A DNA stretch of 9,412 bases from assembly GCA_036003885.1 (NCBI GenBank), contig DASYSA010000194.1, positions 1 to 9,412 on the forward strand, given 5' to 3'. Below the pieces are notes generated by a model. The model was not told the DNA's origin and did no database searches. It saw nothing but the letters and a program-made list of their open reading frames with translations. Source of the DNA: DASYSA01 sp036003885. Its GTDB lineage: Bacteria > Acidobacteriota > Blastocatellia > UBA7656. The first letter of the stretch is position 1. Each line of letters opens with the position of its first letter. Position numbers and translations under genes: made by a program. Shown here piece by piece: positions 1 through 6,558 of the stretch.

Positions 1-104
1 TGAGTAGTCCCCCCTTCGTTATTGCCCCCCTCCTGTAGTTCAAAACCAACCCCCGAAGCTGATGTTGAAAAGAGCGGCGCAAATACCGCAGGACTTTTGC
101 AAAA
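1..104. other. Upstream leader of the sugar-phosphate transferase gene
   Basis: Short non-coding stretch before the first gene. It holds C-runs at 10-14 and 25-30 and no convincing promoter. A weak AGGA at 90-93 lies 11 bases before the ATG at 105, longer than ideal. The window opens with TGA, which could be the end of a gene lying outside it, but this cannot be judged from here. Confidence 0.3.
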
Positions 105-1742
105 ATGGTGGTTCCATATCTATCGGCATTCGCTCTTGCCCTCCTGCTTTCGTTCATACTGACGAGATTTGTTCGCAACCGAGCGGTGAATAACGGGTGG
201 ATACCGGTTCCTGCTTCACACCACATTCACGAACGCTGCATCCCACGCCTGGGTGGAGTCGCGATCTTCTTCTCATTTGTCGGGGTCACAACTCTGGTCC
301 TGGCAACCAGGTTATTTCCGTCAATCGACACCGCTGCCTCACTCAGAACGGTTTTTTATGTCCTTGTGGCGGGGTCTCTCATATTTCTGATCGGCGTTTA
401 TGATGACTTCAGGTCGGTAAATCCCTACGTCAAGTTTTCCGGCCAGGTTCTGGCTGGGGTCATTCTTTACCTTGGCGGCTTCAAGATATTCAACTTGCCG
501 GTCCTGTTTGGCTGGCACGATTTCGGCTGGGTTGCTCTTCCACTAACAGTGTTGTGGGTATTACTGATCACCAACGCATTTAACCTGATCGATGGACTGG
601 ATGGGCTCGCGGCAGGCTCTTCGCTATTCTCGACCTTCGCGGTTTTTGTCGTGGCGCTCTCTAACGGCAGCGGTCTGGTTGCCGTGCTTGCGTTAATCCT
701 TGCAGGGTCGATTGCCGGATTTCTCAAGTTCAATTTCAATCCCGCGACTATTTTTCTCGGCGACTCAGGAAGCCTGTTCATCGGGTTCATGCTGGCAGCT
801 CTGGCTCTGGTGGGTTCGCAGAAGTCGACCACCATTGTAGCCGTTGCCATTCCGGTGGTGTCGTTCGGACTGCCTCTGCTTGAAACCCTGCTTTCGGTAT
901 TTCGGCGGTTCCTGAATGGGCAGCCGTTGTTTCGAGCGGACCGCGAACACATACATCACAAGCTGCTGGACCGGGGGTATTCTCAACGACAAGCGGTCAT
1001 CCTCCTCTACGGCGTTTCCGCGCTGTTTGGGTTCTTGAGCCTGTTTCTGCTGGTTCCTGGGAATGCCACGGTTGGCCTGGTCCTTTTAGTGGTGGGTGTG
1101 GGCGTCTGGATAGGAGTACAACAGCTCGGGTATCACGAGATTCTCGAACTGAAGAGGTTTGCCTGGCGAACCGTGTCGCACAAACCGATCATGGCTAACA
1201 ACCTTGCGATCCGGCGGGCGACTGAAAGGCTCTCGAAGGTTGAGACGTTTGTTGAGCTTTCGACCATCCTGCAGGACGCCTTCGAAATGAGTGATTTTGC
1301 CGGATTTGAGCTGAAAGTCAAAAAGCAGGATCGCTACGAGGGAACCCGAGAGCAGCAGCTCATCTGGCATAAGTCCGATGAGAACGCTCAAGTGGGCGAG
1401 CCTCTCAACGGAACCTGGACACTCTCCTTCGAGCTGATGGATGGACATAGTAATGGGAACGGCAATGGGCACGGGAACGGCAATGGGCATGGGAACCGCA
1501 ATGGCAACGGTAACGGCAATGGGAGCGGGAGCATCGGATCGTTCAAGCTGTACCGCGAATGCAATGATCGACAGATCCTCGCGGACATCAATCTGCTGAC
1601 TCTGGATTTTCGCGAAGCCCTGGGGTGTGCTCTCAATCGGGTGCTGATGCTGCGGGGCCCGCAATCACTGACCGCCAGCAGGGTTGGCCTGGCGACGAAG
1701 CTCGAAGGCACGCATAAGGATGAGTTCCTCGTCCCGGTTTAG
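105..1742 (+). CDS. WecA/MraY-family polyprenyl-phosphate sugar-1-phosphate transferase with C-terminal extension
   Basis: A 545-residue integral membrane enzyme of glycosyltransferase family 4. This family moves a sugar-1-phosphate (GlcNAc-1-P in WecA and TagO) from a UDP-sugar onto undecaprenyl phosphate at the inner membrane, the first step of O-antigen, exopolysaccharide or teichoic-acid synthesis. Visible family motifs are PRLGG (47-51), the Asp pair in VYDD (98-101), NAFNLIDGLDGLAAG (157-171), FLGDSGSLFIGF (217-228) and EHIHHKLL (281-288). The HIHH motif favours the WecA/TagO branch over MraY. Hydrophobic segments fill residues 1-340. Residues 345-545 form a soluble tail not found in ordinary WecA, containing a Gly/Asn/His repeat at 451-474. 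The actual sugar substrate cannot be told. The start is the first ATG; its AGGA is distant, so the start is only moderately sure. Confidence 0.93.
   Translation: MVVPYLSAFALALLLSFILTRFVRNRAVNNGWIPVPASHHIHERCIPRLGGVAIFFSFVGVTTLVLATRLFPSIDTAASLRTVFYVLVAGSLIFLIGVYDDFRSVNPYVKFSGQVLAGVILYLGGFKIFNLPVLFGWHDFGWVALPLTVLWVLLITNAFNLIDGLDGLAAGSSLFSTFAVFVVALSNGSGLVAVLALILAGSIAGFLKFNFNPATIFLGDSGSLFIGFMLAALALVGSQKSTTIVAVAIPVVSFGLPLLETLLSVFRRFLNGQPLFRADREHIHHKLLDRGYSQRQAVILLYGVSALFGFLSLFLLVPGNATVGLVLLVVGVGVWIGVQQLGYHEILELKRFAWRTVSHKPIMANNLAIRRATERLSKVETFVELSTILQDAFEMSDFAGFELKVKKQDRYEGTREQQLIWHKSDENAQVGEPLNGTWTLSFELMDGHSNGNGNGHGNGNGHGNRNGNGNGNGSGSIGSFKLYRECNDRQILADINLLTLDFREALGCALNRVLMLRGPQSLTASRVGLATKLEGTHKDEFLVPV
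1455..1526 (+). repeat. In-frame 18-bp tandem repeat (Gly-Asn-Gly-Asn-Gly-His units)
   Basis: Four 18-bp units lie at 1455-1472, 1473-1490, 1491-1508 and 1509-1526, in frame, inside the transferase gene. Units 1 and 2 differ at one base only; units 3 and 4 have drifted. They encode six-residue blocks GNGNGH, GNGNGH, GNRNGN and GNGNGS (residues 451-474). The tract splits the cytoplasmic tail into two folded-looking parts and probably acts as a flexible linker. The near identity of the first two units suggests recent slippage or unequal exchange. Confidence 0.9.
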
Positions 1743-1745
1743 TCC

Positions 1746-1839
1746 AGAGGTCAGAGGTCAGAGATCAGAGGTCAGAAGTCAGAGATCAGAAGTAAGAGAT
1801 CAGAAGACGATAAGCAACGAGGGCTGACCTCTGATCTCT
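1746..1839. repeat. Heptamer inverted-repeat block, family A copy 1
   Basis: Starting three bases after the transferase stop, nine 7-bp units of the form AGARRTC (mostly AGAGGTC, AGAGATC, AGAAGTC) run from 1746 to 1808. After a 15-base spacer, a short complementary arm lies at 1824-1839. Its 16 bases are the exact reverse complement of 1760-1775, so the block can fold as a long hairpin in RNA or a cruciform in DNA. No T-tract follows, so it is not a classical intrinsic terminator. The heptamer-word style recalls the STRR repeats known from cyanobacteria (established knowledge); function is unknown. Confidence 0.9.
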
Positions 1840-1854
1840 AGATTGAGGAAACTG

Positions 1855-1883
1855 TTGACTTTCAAGCCACTTGCCCATATTCT
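1855..1883 (+). promoter_or_regulatory. Candidate sigma-70-type promoter of the FecR-like gene
   Basis: TTGACT (1855-1860) and TATTCT (1878-1883) are separated by 17 bases. The first box matches the -35 consensus at 5 of 6 positions and the second the -10 consensus at 4 of 6. It lies just after the family A repeat block and would give a leader of roughly 60 bases before the ATG at 1948. Seen by eye only. Confidence 0.4.
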
Positions 1884-1947
1884 GGGGCCTAAGTAAGTCT
1901 TTGGGCGTGAGTTATGTTCCTCGCCTGGAGCGAATGGAGTTTAAGAA

Positions 1948-2655
1948 ATGCGACTATCAGAAATAAATATGAAGGGATCAGTCAGTCTGCTGCTGTCATT
2001 GACCCTGGTTACGATGTTCTCGGCGACCTCGTTAGCCGCGCCGAGCGACCAGCAACCCAAAGCAGATACCGTACCCGGAGGCTCAGTGGCTCCGACCTTG
2101 ACCGGAGCGCTCACCGGCTCACCGGTTCTCCCCGTCTTGACTGGACAGCTCACCGTCAAGAAGGGAAAGAAGGTTTCGGTTGACGGAAACAGTGCCGAGA
2201 CTGGCGCCACCATTCTCAGTGGAAGTCGCATTGTGACCGGTAAGGATGAGGTCGCAATAGTCGACCTCGGAGACCTGGGGCGTATAGAAATTCGAGATAA
2301 CACTACTGTCACCATCACATTCACGCCCGGTGATGTTCACATCAAGTCCGACTGCGACCGCACAAGGATCGAAGTGACTCGCGGCGAGGTGGATGTAAAA
2401 CAGCCGACAGTCCAGGTCCTTCTTGCAGATAACAAGGGTACGGATAAGGAAAACAAAGAGACCTATGGCGGCTCAGTTGAGGCGACGACGGCCGGCGCCA
2501 CCGATTTCATAGTTGACTGTGGAGGTAAACCTCCCGGACTCATACTGGCCGGCTGGTGGGGACTGGCTGGACTGGTGTCAGTCGGAGCGGCCATGGCCGT
2601 AGGCGTGGTCACGGGCGGCCCGTCCGGCCCGCCCAGGTTAAGCCCGGTGATCTAA
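1948..2655 (+). CDS. Secreted FecR-like domain protein
   Basis: A 235-residue protein. Residues 8-31 form a signal peptide (hydrophobic core SLLLSLTLVTMF, likely cleavage after SLA). Residues 65-160 look like a FecR-type beta domain: a LTVKKGKKVSVDG start, a SGSRIVTGKD turn, a VDLGDLGRIEI strand pair, then VTRGEVDV. FecR in E. coli passes an iron-citrate signal to a sigma factor, but stand-alone secreted proteins with this domain are widespread and mostly have no known role, and no sigma or TonB gene is nearby here. Residues 198-224 are a glycine-rich hydrophobic segment that could anchor the C-terminus in a membrane. The ATG at 1948 is chosen because GGAG (1936-1939) sits 8 bases before it; the ATG at 1969 gives a tidier signal peptide but lacks a binding site. 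Confidence 0.75.
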   Translation: MRLSEINMKGSVSLLLSLTLVTMFSATSLAAPSDQQPKADTVPGGSVAPTLTGALTGSPVLPVLTGQLTVKKGKKVSVDGNSAETGATILSGSRIVTGKDEVAIVDLGDLGRIEIRDNTTVTITFTPGDVHIKSDCDRTRIEVTRGEVDVKQPTVQVLLADNKGTDKENKETYGGSVEATTAGATDFIVDCGGKPPGLILAGWWGLAGLVSVGAAMAVGVVTGGPSGPPRLSPVI

Positions 2656-2665
2656 CACGAACTTC

Positions 2666-2692
2666 GAAATGCGAAATCGCATTTCGCATTTC
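2666..2692. repeat. Perfect 12-bp hairpin, family B copy 1
   Basis: GAAATGCGAAAT (2666-2677), loop CGC, then ATTTCGCATTTC (2681-2692): a perfect 12-bp stem with a three-base loop, 10 bases after the FecR-like stop codon. The arms are built from the 7-bp words GAAATGC and ATTTCGC. It may stop transcription or protect the 3' end of the FecR-like message, but it has no following T-run. The same words build the larger block at 5570-5644. Confidence 0.88.
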
Positions 2693-2753
2693 TTCGACGG
2701 GCACCGGCGCCCAGGCGCACTCTCTGACCGATCCTTCAGAGTCGGGAGGATAC

Positions 2754-3005
2754 TTGGCTAGCATCCTCTGCCCCACTTGCGAGAGTGGTCTCCACAGATC
2801 GCACAGTCACGGCATCAGTGAAAGGCTGGTGAAGGCTTTCACTGTGTATCGGCTCTACCGTTGCCATGATTGTGGATGGCGTGGCTGGCTCGCCAAGCAG
2901 ACTCGCCCGCTGGAAACCAGGATTCGAATGACTGTTCTTTCGATCGTTCTTGTCATTCTCACGGCCCTCCTTATCACTCTGATTACTCTTAGAGTGCTGG
3001 TTTGA
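2754..3005 (+). CDS. Small zinc-ribbon membrane protein (putative)
   Basis: An 83-residue protein from a TTG start. Two CxxC knuckles, CPTC (residues 6-9) and CHDC (37-40) followed by GWRGW, form a probable four-cysteine zinc ribbon. A basic stretch TRPLETRIR (50-58) leads into one transmembrane helix (about 59-80) at the extreme C-terminus. The layout suggests a tail-anchored protein with a cytoplasmic ribbon. Function is unknown. The open frame extends left to an ATG at 2556, but that would overlap the FecR-like gene by 100 bases and cross the hairpin at 2666. The TTG is preferred because GGGAGGA (2744-2750) precedes it, although the 3-base spacing is short. Confidence 0.55.
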   Translation: MASILCPTCESGLHRSHSHGISERLVKAFTVYRLYRCHDCGWRGWLAKQTRPLETRIRMTVLSIVLVILTALLITLITLRVLV

Positions 3006-3083
3006 TCGTATCCCTTCCTTTCGGTGGAGAACGGTGAAGATTGAGGACATGGGCCGCTGCCGGTCATGCCGGTCGAAGTTGTC

Positions 3084-3112
3084 TTGAAAAAGTCCTCTCG
3101 CTTTGCAAGAAT
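3084..3112 (+). promoter_or_regulatory. Candidate promoter of the VirB9-like/transglycosylase pair
   Basis: TTGAAA (3084-3089) and AAGAAT (3107-3112) with a 17-base spacer match the sigma-70 consensus at 5 of 6 and 4 of 6 positions. Transcription would start about 45 bases before the TTG start at 3164. The -10 box lacks the usual first T, so this is tentative. Confidence 0.28.
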
Positions 3113-3163
3113 GAAGGCTTCCGGCAACCAGGTTCCTTATCGCGCTGTTATTGGAGATCGAAG

Positions 3164-4219
3164 TTGATATCCAGGGTGAACAAGACAATATCGGTGACCC
3201 TCCTGTTGATGCTCGCGCCGCTGGCTCGCGCGCAAAGCACGGTGACGACTATAGTGCTTAGTCCCGACCAGATCGGGAAGGTAAAGACCTCGCAGGGGAT
3301 ATCGACCCGGATGACGTTCCCTGAACCGGTTTCTGAGATCATCTGCGGCGACCTCTACGATGCCGCGACCGGCAAAGGACTTTTTGTTGTGCAGAGCAGC
3401 GGGGATGAACGGCAGCGCGGCAACAGCGTCTACCTGAAACCAGTCGCGACCAAGGGAGTGAGTAATCTCTTCGTCACTACCGGAGAGAAGGGAAAGAGCA
3501 CCACCTACAACTTTGACCTCGAGATCGTGCCGATGCCGCAGGCTCATCGGGTCGTCTACGTGTTCAATCCCGCCGGTCAGCCCGGTTCCGACCCGTCCGG
3601 GGCTGTAGCAGCAACACAGTCTGCCTCGAAGGGCGGGCCGAATGGGGGGGAGACAGCAAGGCCCGCGCCGGATCCGGAACAAAGTCGAAGCGAGATCGAG
3701 CAGCAAGCCCGCACCAAGGCGGACGAGACGCTGCGTCTGGCGCACCAACAGGCCGACCGCATAGTTGGCGAGGCGGAGGCGAGATCGCTCGAGATTGACC
3801 GCCAGGCGGCACAACGCGGGGAGCAGGAGATTCAACGCAAATTCGTACAAGCCCTCATGATGGGAATGCGCGAGATGAGGGTGAGCAATCCGCGCACGAC
3901 GGTCAAGAAAGTGATCGTTCTACTCGATCCTCGGATCGTGACGATCGATGACAAGGCCTACCTCCGATACACGATTCAAAACACAGGCGATCAGATATTC
4001 TCGTTCAACGCGATTGCGCTGGAGAGGACCTCCGCAACCGAGACTCAACCAATAACTGTTGAAGTCCACCAGAGCAAAGCGGAGAATAAGCTGGATCCCG
4101 GCGAAGTAATGAACGGCGTGTTGGTTTTCGATCCGAAGGTGATTGCCCCCAAGGAAAAGATGAACCTCTTTTTGCGCGGGGAGGCGAACGCCGAACTCAT
4201 ACGCGTCAATATTCAATAA
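3164..4219 (+). CDS. Secreted VirB9/TrbG-like protein with coiled coil and C-terminal beta domain
   Basis: A 351-residue protein in four parts: signal peptide (1-24, cleavage near ARAQ); a beta domain at 26-124; a Pro/Gly/Ser-rich linker and a charged coiled coil (about 172-235, rich in Glu/Arg/Gln/Ala); and a C-terminal beta-sandwich-like domain (243-350). The N-terminal domain follows the VirB9/TrbG/TraK pattern: VTTIVLSPDQIGKVKT, an IICGD turn, NSVYLKP, then SNLFVTT and TYNFDLEIV. VirB9 forms the periplasmic and outer-membrane ring of type IV secretion systems, but no VirB4, VirB10 or VirB11 gene lies in the window. The overall order (beta domain, coiled coil, beta domain with a PGE turn near 312) also recalls the Myxococcus DUF2381 family; this is from memory. 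The TTG at 3164 is chosen because GGAG (3153-3156) sits 7 bases upstream and a signal peptide follows directly. The GTG at 3176 and ATG at 3041 lack good sites. Confidence 0.68.
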   Translation: MISRVNKTISVTLLLMLAPLARAQSTVTTIVLSPDQIGKVKTSQGISTRMTFPEPVSEIICGDLYDAATGKGLFVVQSSGDERQRGNSVYLKPVATKGVSNLFVTTGEKGKSTTYNFDLEIVPMPQAHRVVYVFNPAGQPGSDPSGAVAATQSASKGGPNGGETARPAPDPEQSRSEIEQQARTKADETLRLAHQQADRIVGEAEARSLEIDRQAAQRGEQEIQRKFVQALMMGMREMRVSNPRTTVKKVIVLLDPRIVTIDDKAYLRYTIQNTGDQIFSFNAIALERTSATETQPITVEVHQSKAENKLDPGEVMNGVLVFDPKVIAPKEKMNLFLRGEANAELIRVNIQ

Positions 4220-4221
4220 GT

Positions 4222-4974
4222 ATGTACAAAACGATCAGCGCATTCTTCTTCCTGATTCTCGTCTTTGCTCCTGCAATTGCCCAGGAGCGACCGATGTCGC
4301 CGCCCGTGCGTCCGCCCATTCCCCTTTCGGATGCCGACCAGGCACGTGCCCGCGCCGAGTCATTGGATAGGGACAAGACAGTTTCGACAGCAGAGAAGAC
4401 ACCTTCGAGCACCCAGATCAAGATCCCGATCGCGTTGATGGGACATCACATCTCGTCGGGGAACGCGGCGCTCGACACACTTGTGCGCACCGCGGCCGCT
4501 CGCAACGGGCTCGACCCGTGCTTGATCCTATCGGTGATGCGAGCCGAGTCGGGATTCAATCGCTCCGCCGTGTCGGTGAAGGGGGCTTCGGGACTGATGC
4601 AGTTGATGCCCGAGACCGCTGCTCGTTTTGGAGTCAGAAACATCTTTGACCCGGAAGAGAACGTGATGGCCGGCGCGAGATATTTACGCTTCCTGTTGGA
4701 TCGATTCAGGGGAGATGTGCGGTTGGCGCTCGCCGGATATAACGCAGGGGAAGGCGCGGTCGAGTTATATGGCCTGCGAATCCCGCCCTTCCAGGAGACC
4801 CAGAATTACGTGCGGACGATCTATACGCGCTACACCGGCATCCATTTAGGCCCACCTTCAATAGCAACGCCAACCGTGACGGCATCAGCAGCGGTTGGAG
4901 ATCCCAAAGAGAAGAATCCCACCTACAATCAGGTCATCAAGCTGACCTCTTCCAACGGCGGCGCAGGCCGGTAA
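4222..4974 (+). CDS. Secreted soluble lytic murein transglycosylase (SLT domain, VirB1-like)
   Basis: A 250-residue periplasmic enzyme that cleaves the MurNAc-GlcNAc bond of peptidoglycan to give 1,6-anhydro ends. Residues 1-20 are a signal peptide ending AIA; a Pro-rich spacer (22-65) leads to the SLT domain (about 80-208). Motifs are RAESGFN (107-113) with the likely catalytic Glu at 109, ASGLMQLMPETA (122-133), FDPEENVMAGARYL (142-155) and ALAGYNAGEGAV (169-180), all in the normal order. The tail 210-250 is low-complexity. The ATG lies two bases after the VirB9-like stop with no clear ribosome site, so translation is probably coupled. The pairing suggests local wall opening for whatever the VirB9-like protein builds (inference). 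Confidence 0.92.
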   Translation: MYKTISAFFFLILVFAPAIAQERPMSPPVRPPIPLSDADQARARAESLDRDKTVSTAEKTPSSTQIKIPIALMGHHISSGNAALDTLVRTAAARNGLDPCLILSVMRAESGFNRSAVSVKGASGLMQLMPETAARFGVRNIFDPEENVMAGARYLRFLLDRFRGDVRLALAGYNAGEGAVELYGLRIPPFQETQNYVRTIYTRYTGIHLGPPSIATPTVTASAAVGDPKEKNPTYNQVIKLTSSNGGAGR

Positions 4975-4977
4975 GAC

Positions 4978-5075
4978 AGAGATCAGAAGTCAGAAGTCAT
5001 ACGTCAGCGGTTCTGACCTCTGACTTCTGACCTCTGACTTCTGACCTCTGACCTCTGACTTCTGACCTCTGACCC
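4978..5075. repeat. Heptamer inverted-repeat block, family A copy 2
   Basis: Four purine-type heptamers (AGAGATC, AGAAGTC, AGAAGTC, ATACGTC; 4978-5005) are followed by nine pyrimidine-type heptamers (CTGACCT or CTGACTT, the last CTGACCC; 5013-5075). It is the reversed arrangement of copy 1: here the nine-unit arm is on the right and ends two bases before the DinB-fold stop codon. The block fills the gap between two convergent genes, so it could form a hairpin in either transcript and act as a two-way 3' end, though it has no T-tract. Confidence 0.9.
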
Positions 5076-5077
5076 TG

Positions 5078-5545
5078 CTAGGCGCTGCCGCCTTTCGCCA
5101 GGGAACGATAATTGTGAATCTGTTTCCAGTGATGCTGATCATGTTCGATGAGCATGCTCAGCATTCGCGCAGTCGACCTCTCGGGCGCCCAGACCTCATC
5201 GGAATCCGGAAGGGCACTCACGATCTCCAGAAGCCGAACGCGTGCGTTTTGCAACTCACCGCGAATCTCCTGAGGTGAGCGATCTTTCCGCTTCTCTGCC
5301 TCGACTCCATTCCAGGCATCAAAGTCGGTGATGTTTCCGATCGTCGGCCGTTCCCCTCGCGCTTTCTGCTCAAAGGCATTTATCACCTCGCCTTCCCACG
5401 CTGCCAGATGCCCGAGTGTGTCCTTGTAAGACCACTTCCCCTCCGCCATCGGACGGCATAGCTCGTCATCGGTTATCCCCTCAATCGCCTTCAGAACATT
5501 CACCCGATGCTCATTCAGTTTTTCAACGTATTCGTGCTTTGTCAT
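5078..5545 (-). CDS. DinB-fold / DfsB-like four-helix protein
   Basis: A 155-residue, all-helical protein of the DinB-like metalloenzyme superfamily (DinB, YfiT, ClbS/DfsB, mycothiol-dependent isomerases). Typical members bind a metal with three histidines; here His46 (in DTLGHLAAWE) and His135, His138 and His139 (in EHDQHHWKQI) are the likely ligands. The TDDELCRP and GKWSYKDTLGHL pattern early on and WNG near 78-80 resemble the ClbS/DfsB branch, some of which detoxify genotoxins; the reaction of this one is unknown. It is cytoplasmic, with no signal peptide. The start is supported by AAGGG 7 bases before the ATG on the minus strand. It follows the lipoprotein gene in the same direction, separated by a family B repeat block, so it may or may not share its transcript. 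Confidence 0.82.
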   Translation of the reverse strand: MTKHEYVEKLNEHRVNVLKAIEGITDDELCRPMAEGKWSYKDTLGHLAAWEGEVINAFEQKARGERPTIGNITDFDAWNGVEAEKRKDRSPQEIRGELQNARVRLLEIVSALPDSDEVWAPERSTARMLSMLIEHDQHHWKQIHNYRSLAKGGSA

Positions 5546-5569
5546 GAATTTGCCCTTCTATCCGAGTGA

Positions 5570-5644
5570 GAAATGCGAAATTCGAAATGCGAAATTGAAC
5601 TCCGAAATCTAAATTTCGCACTTCGCATTTCGCATTTCGCATTT
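5570..5644. repeat. Heptamer inverted-repeat block, family B copy 2
   Basis: The left arm (5570-5597) has four 7-bp units GAAATGC, GAAATTC, GAAATGC, GAAATTG. After a 15-base spacer the right arm (5613-5644) reads ATTTCGC, ACTTCGC, ATTTCGC, ATTTCGC, ATTT. The arms are largely complementary and could form an imperfect hairpin. The block fills the space between the DinB-fold gene and the lipoprotein gene. The right arm runs two bases into the lipoprotein's stop codon at 5643-5645. Confidence 0.9.
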
Positions 5645-6485
5645 ATTTCTTGGCTCCCATCAAGGCAGCCATAGTCTTGAGCGTCTCAATCAGCCGTTCC
5701 GCCTGTGGCTTCAACAGCCCTGCGTCAATCTTCTTAGTCCCGGCCGGAACATCGAACATTGCGGCATCAGGGTTCAGTCGAATGTTCATCGCGTCGATCA
5801 CCACCCGACCGGCGACCCCGTTTAGATTCTTCAGGCCCGCCTCGATACGAACCGGCACGCCACTCCCTTCATCAATGTAGACCAGATCGTCGGTCTGCCC
5901 GCCTCCACTCTGGGCTTGAGCATCGCCGGATCCGGGCAGTTTGTACTTGATGGTCATCGCCCCGTTGATGGATTCCTTGCCCAGTTTTTCAGCCCTGGTC
6001 TTACCGAGCTTCTCAAGCATTGCAGTCGGCGTCAGAACATCTCCCCCGCTGAAGGTCAGGCTGCCGGGGAGCAGTTCCGTGTACTGCTTGCGTTCGGGCA
6101 GCATCATATACTTCAGCCCCGCCTTCTCCAGGTATACAACCTCGCCGATGCCGGATAACTGGAGCCTCCAGCGCCGGTCGCCTCTCATCTTAGCTACCTC
6201 GACTTGCAGTGGCTGTTGACCTTCCTGGGTAATCGTCATTGTTGCGCTGTAGGGATCGGGCTCTTTCGGAAAGACGCGTGGAGCGGCAGTGGAACTATTC
6301 GCATTGGCTCCGCTACGGTTCGAATTCGCAATTGAATTGTCATTGCCGCTTTTTGAGTCCGAACACCCTGGCAGGATGAGACCGGCGGCCACCACAAGCG
6401 CGATTGAGAGCAAGCTCTTCCGCTGAAGCCGGAGCGGTACATTCGCTTGCTCTAACTTAGCGATGTGTCTACATGGGTGAACCAT
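5643..6485 (-). CDS. Lipoprotein with LolA/LppX-like (DUF4412-like) domain
   Basis: A 280-residue exported lipoprotein. A basic N-terminus (to residue 23) and a hydrophobic stretch end in the lipobox LPGC (38-41), with Cys41 the expected lipid site. A Ser/Asn-rich spacer (42-70) leads to a beta-rich domain (about 75-280): YSATMTITQEG, KMRGDRRWRLQL, then VVYLEKAGLKYMMLPERK, fitting LolA/LppX-like half-barrel folds and the related DUF4412 family. Such proteins carry lipids or lipoproteins across the periplasm or sit in the outer membrane. The exact role is unknown and the family call is from pattern memory. The ATG at 6485 is preceded by AAGGGAG with 3-base spacing; no better internal start precedes the signal peptide. 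It has its own near-consensus promoter. Confidence 0.75.
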   Translation of the reverse strand: MVHPCRHIAKLEQANVPLRLQRKSLLSIALVVAAGLILPGCSDSKSGNDNSIANSNRSGANANSSTAAPRVFPKEPDPYSATMTITQEGQQPLQVEVAKMRGDRRWRLQLSGIGEVVYLEKAGLKYMMLPERKQYTELLPGSLTFSGGDVLTPTAMLEKLGKTRAEKLGKESINGAMTIKYKLPGSGDAQAQSGGGQTDDLVYIDEGSGVPVRIEAGLKNLNGVAGRVVIDAMNIRLNPDAAMFDVPAGTKKIDAGLLKPQAERLIETLKTMAALMGAKK

Positions 6486-6519
6486 TCACTCCCTTTCGTC
6501 TGGCGATGCACAAGCAAGG

Positions 6520-6548
6520 ATTATCAGGAAATGGAGGATAGATGTCCA
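6520..6548 (-). promoter_or_regulatory. Near-consensus sigma-70-type promoter of the lipoprotein gene
   Basis: Read on the minus strand, TGGACA (6548-6543) and GATAAT (6525-6520) are spaced by exactly 17 bases. Each box matches the consensus at 5 of 6 positions. Transcription would begin around 6513, giving a leader of about 28 bases before the ATG at 6485. Confidence 0.6.
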
Positions 6549-6558
6549 CCCAGTGGCC

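Noticed and set aside
65..90. Promoter of the transferase gene (TTGAAA at 65-70)
   Set aside because: No acceptable -10 box lies at 16-18 bases, and the resulting start would leave too little leader before 105.
1086..1664. Long minus-strand open frame opposite the transferase
   Set aside because: Antisense shadow of the transferase; its Ala/Val/Pro/Ile tract is the reverse of the Gly-Asn repeat and no domain is visible.
2556..2753. N-terminal extension of the zinc-ribbon gene from ATG 2556
   Set aside because: It overlaps the end of the FecR-like gene, reads through the 12-bp hairpin and is Gly/Arg-rich without a ribosome site.
3137..3850. Minus-strand open frame of 237 codons opposite the VirB9-like gene
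   Set aside because: Leu/Arg-rich shadow of a high-GC gene with no motif; the plus strand has a signal peptide, family motifs and a ribosome site.
1746..5075. CRISPR array
   Set aside because: Repeat units are 7-8 bp with no spacers between them, and no cas gene is present.
4978..5075. Classical intrinsic terminator between the convergent genes
   Set aside because: A hairpin is possible but no T-run follows the stem on either strand; only a structural 3'-end role can be proposed.
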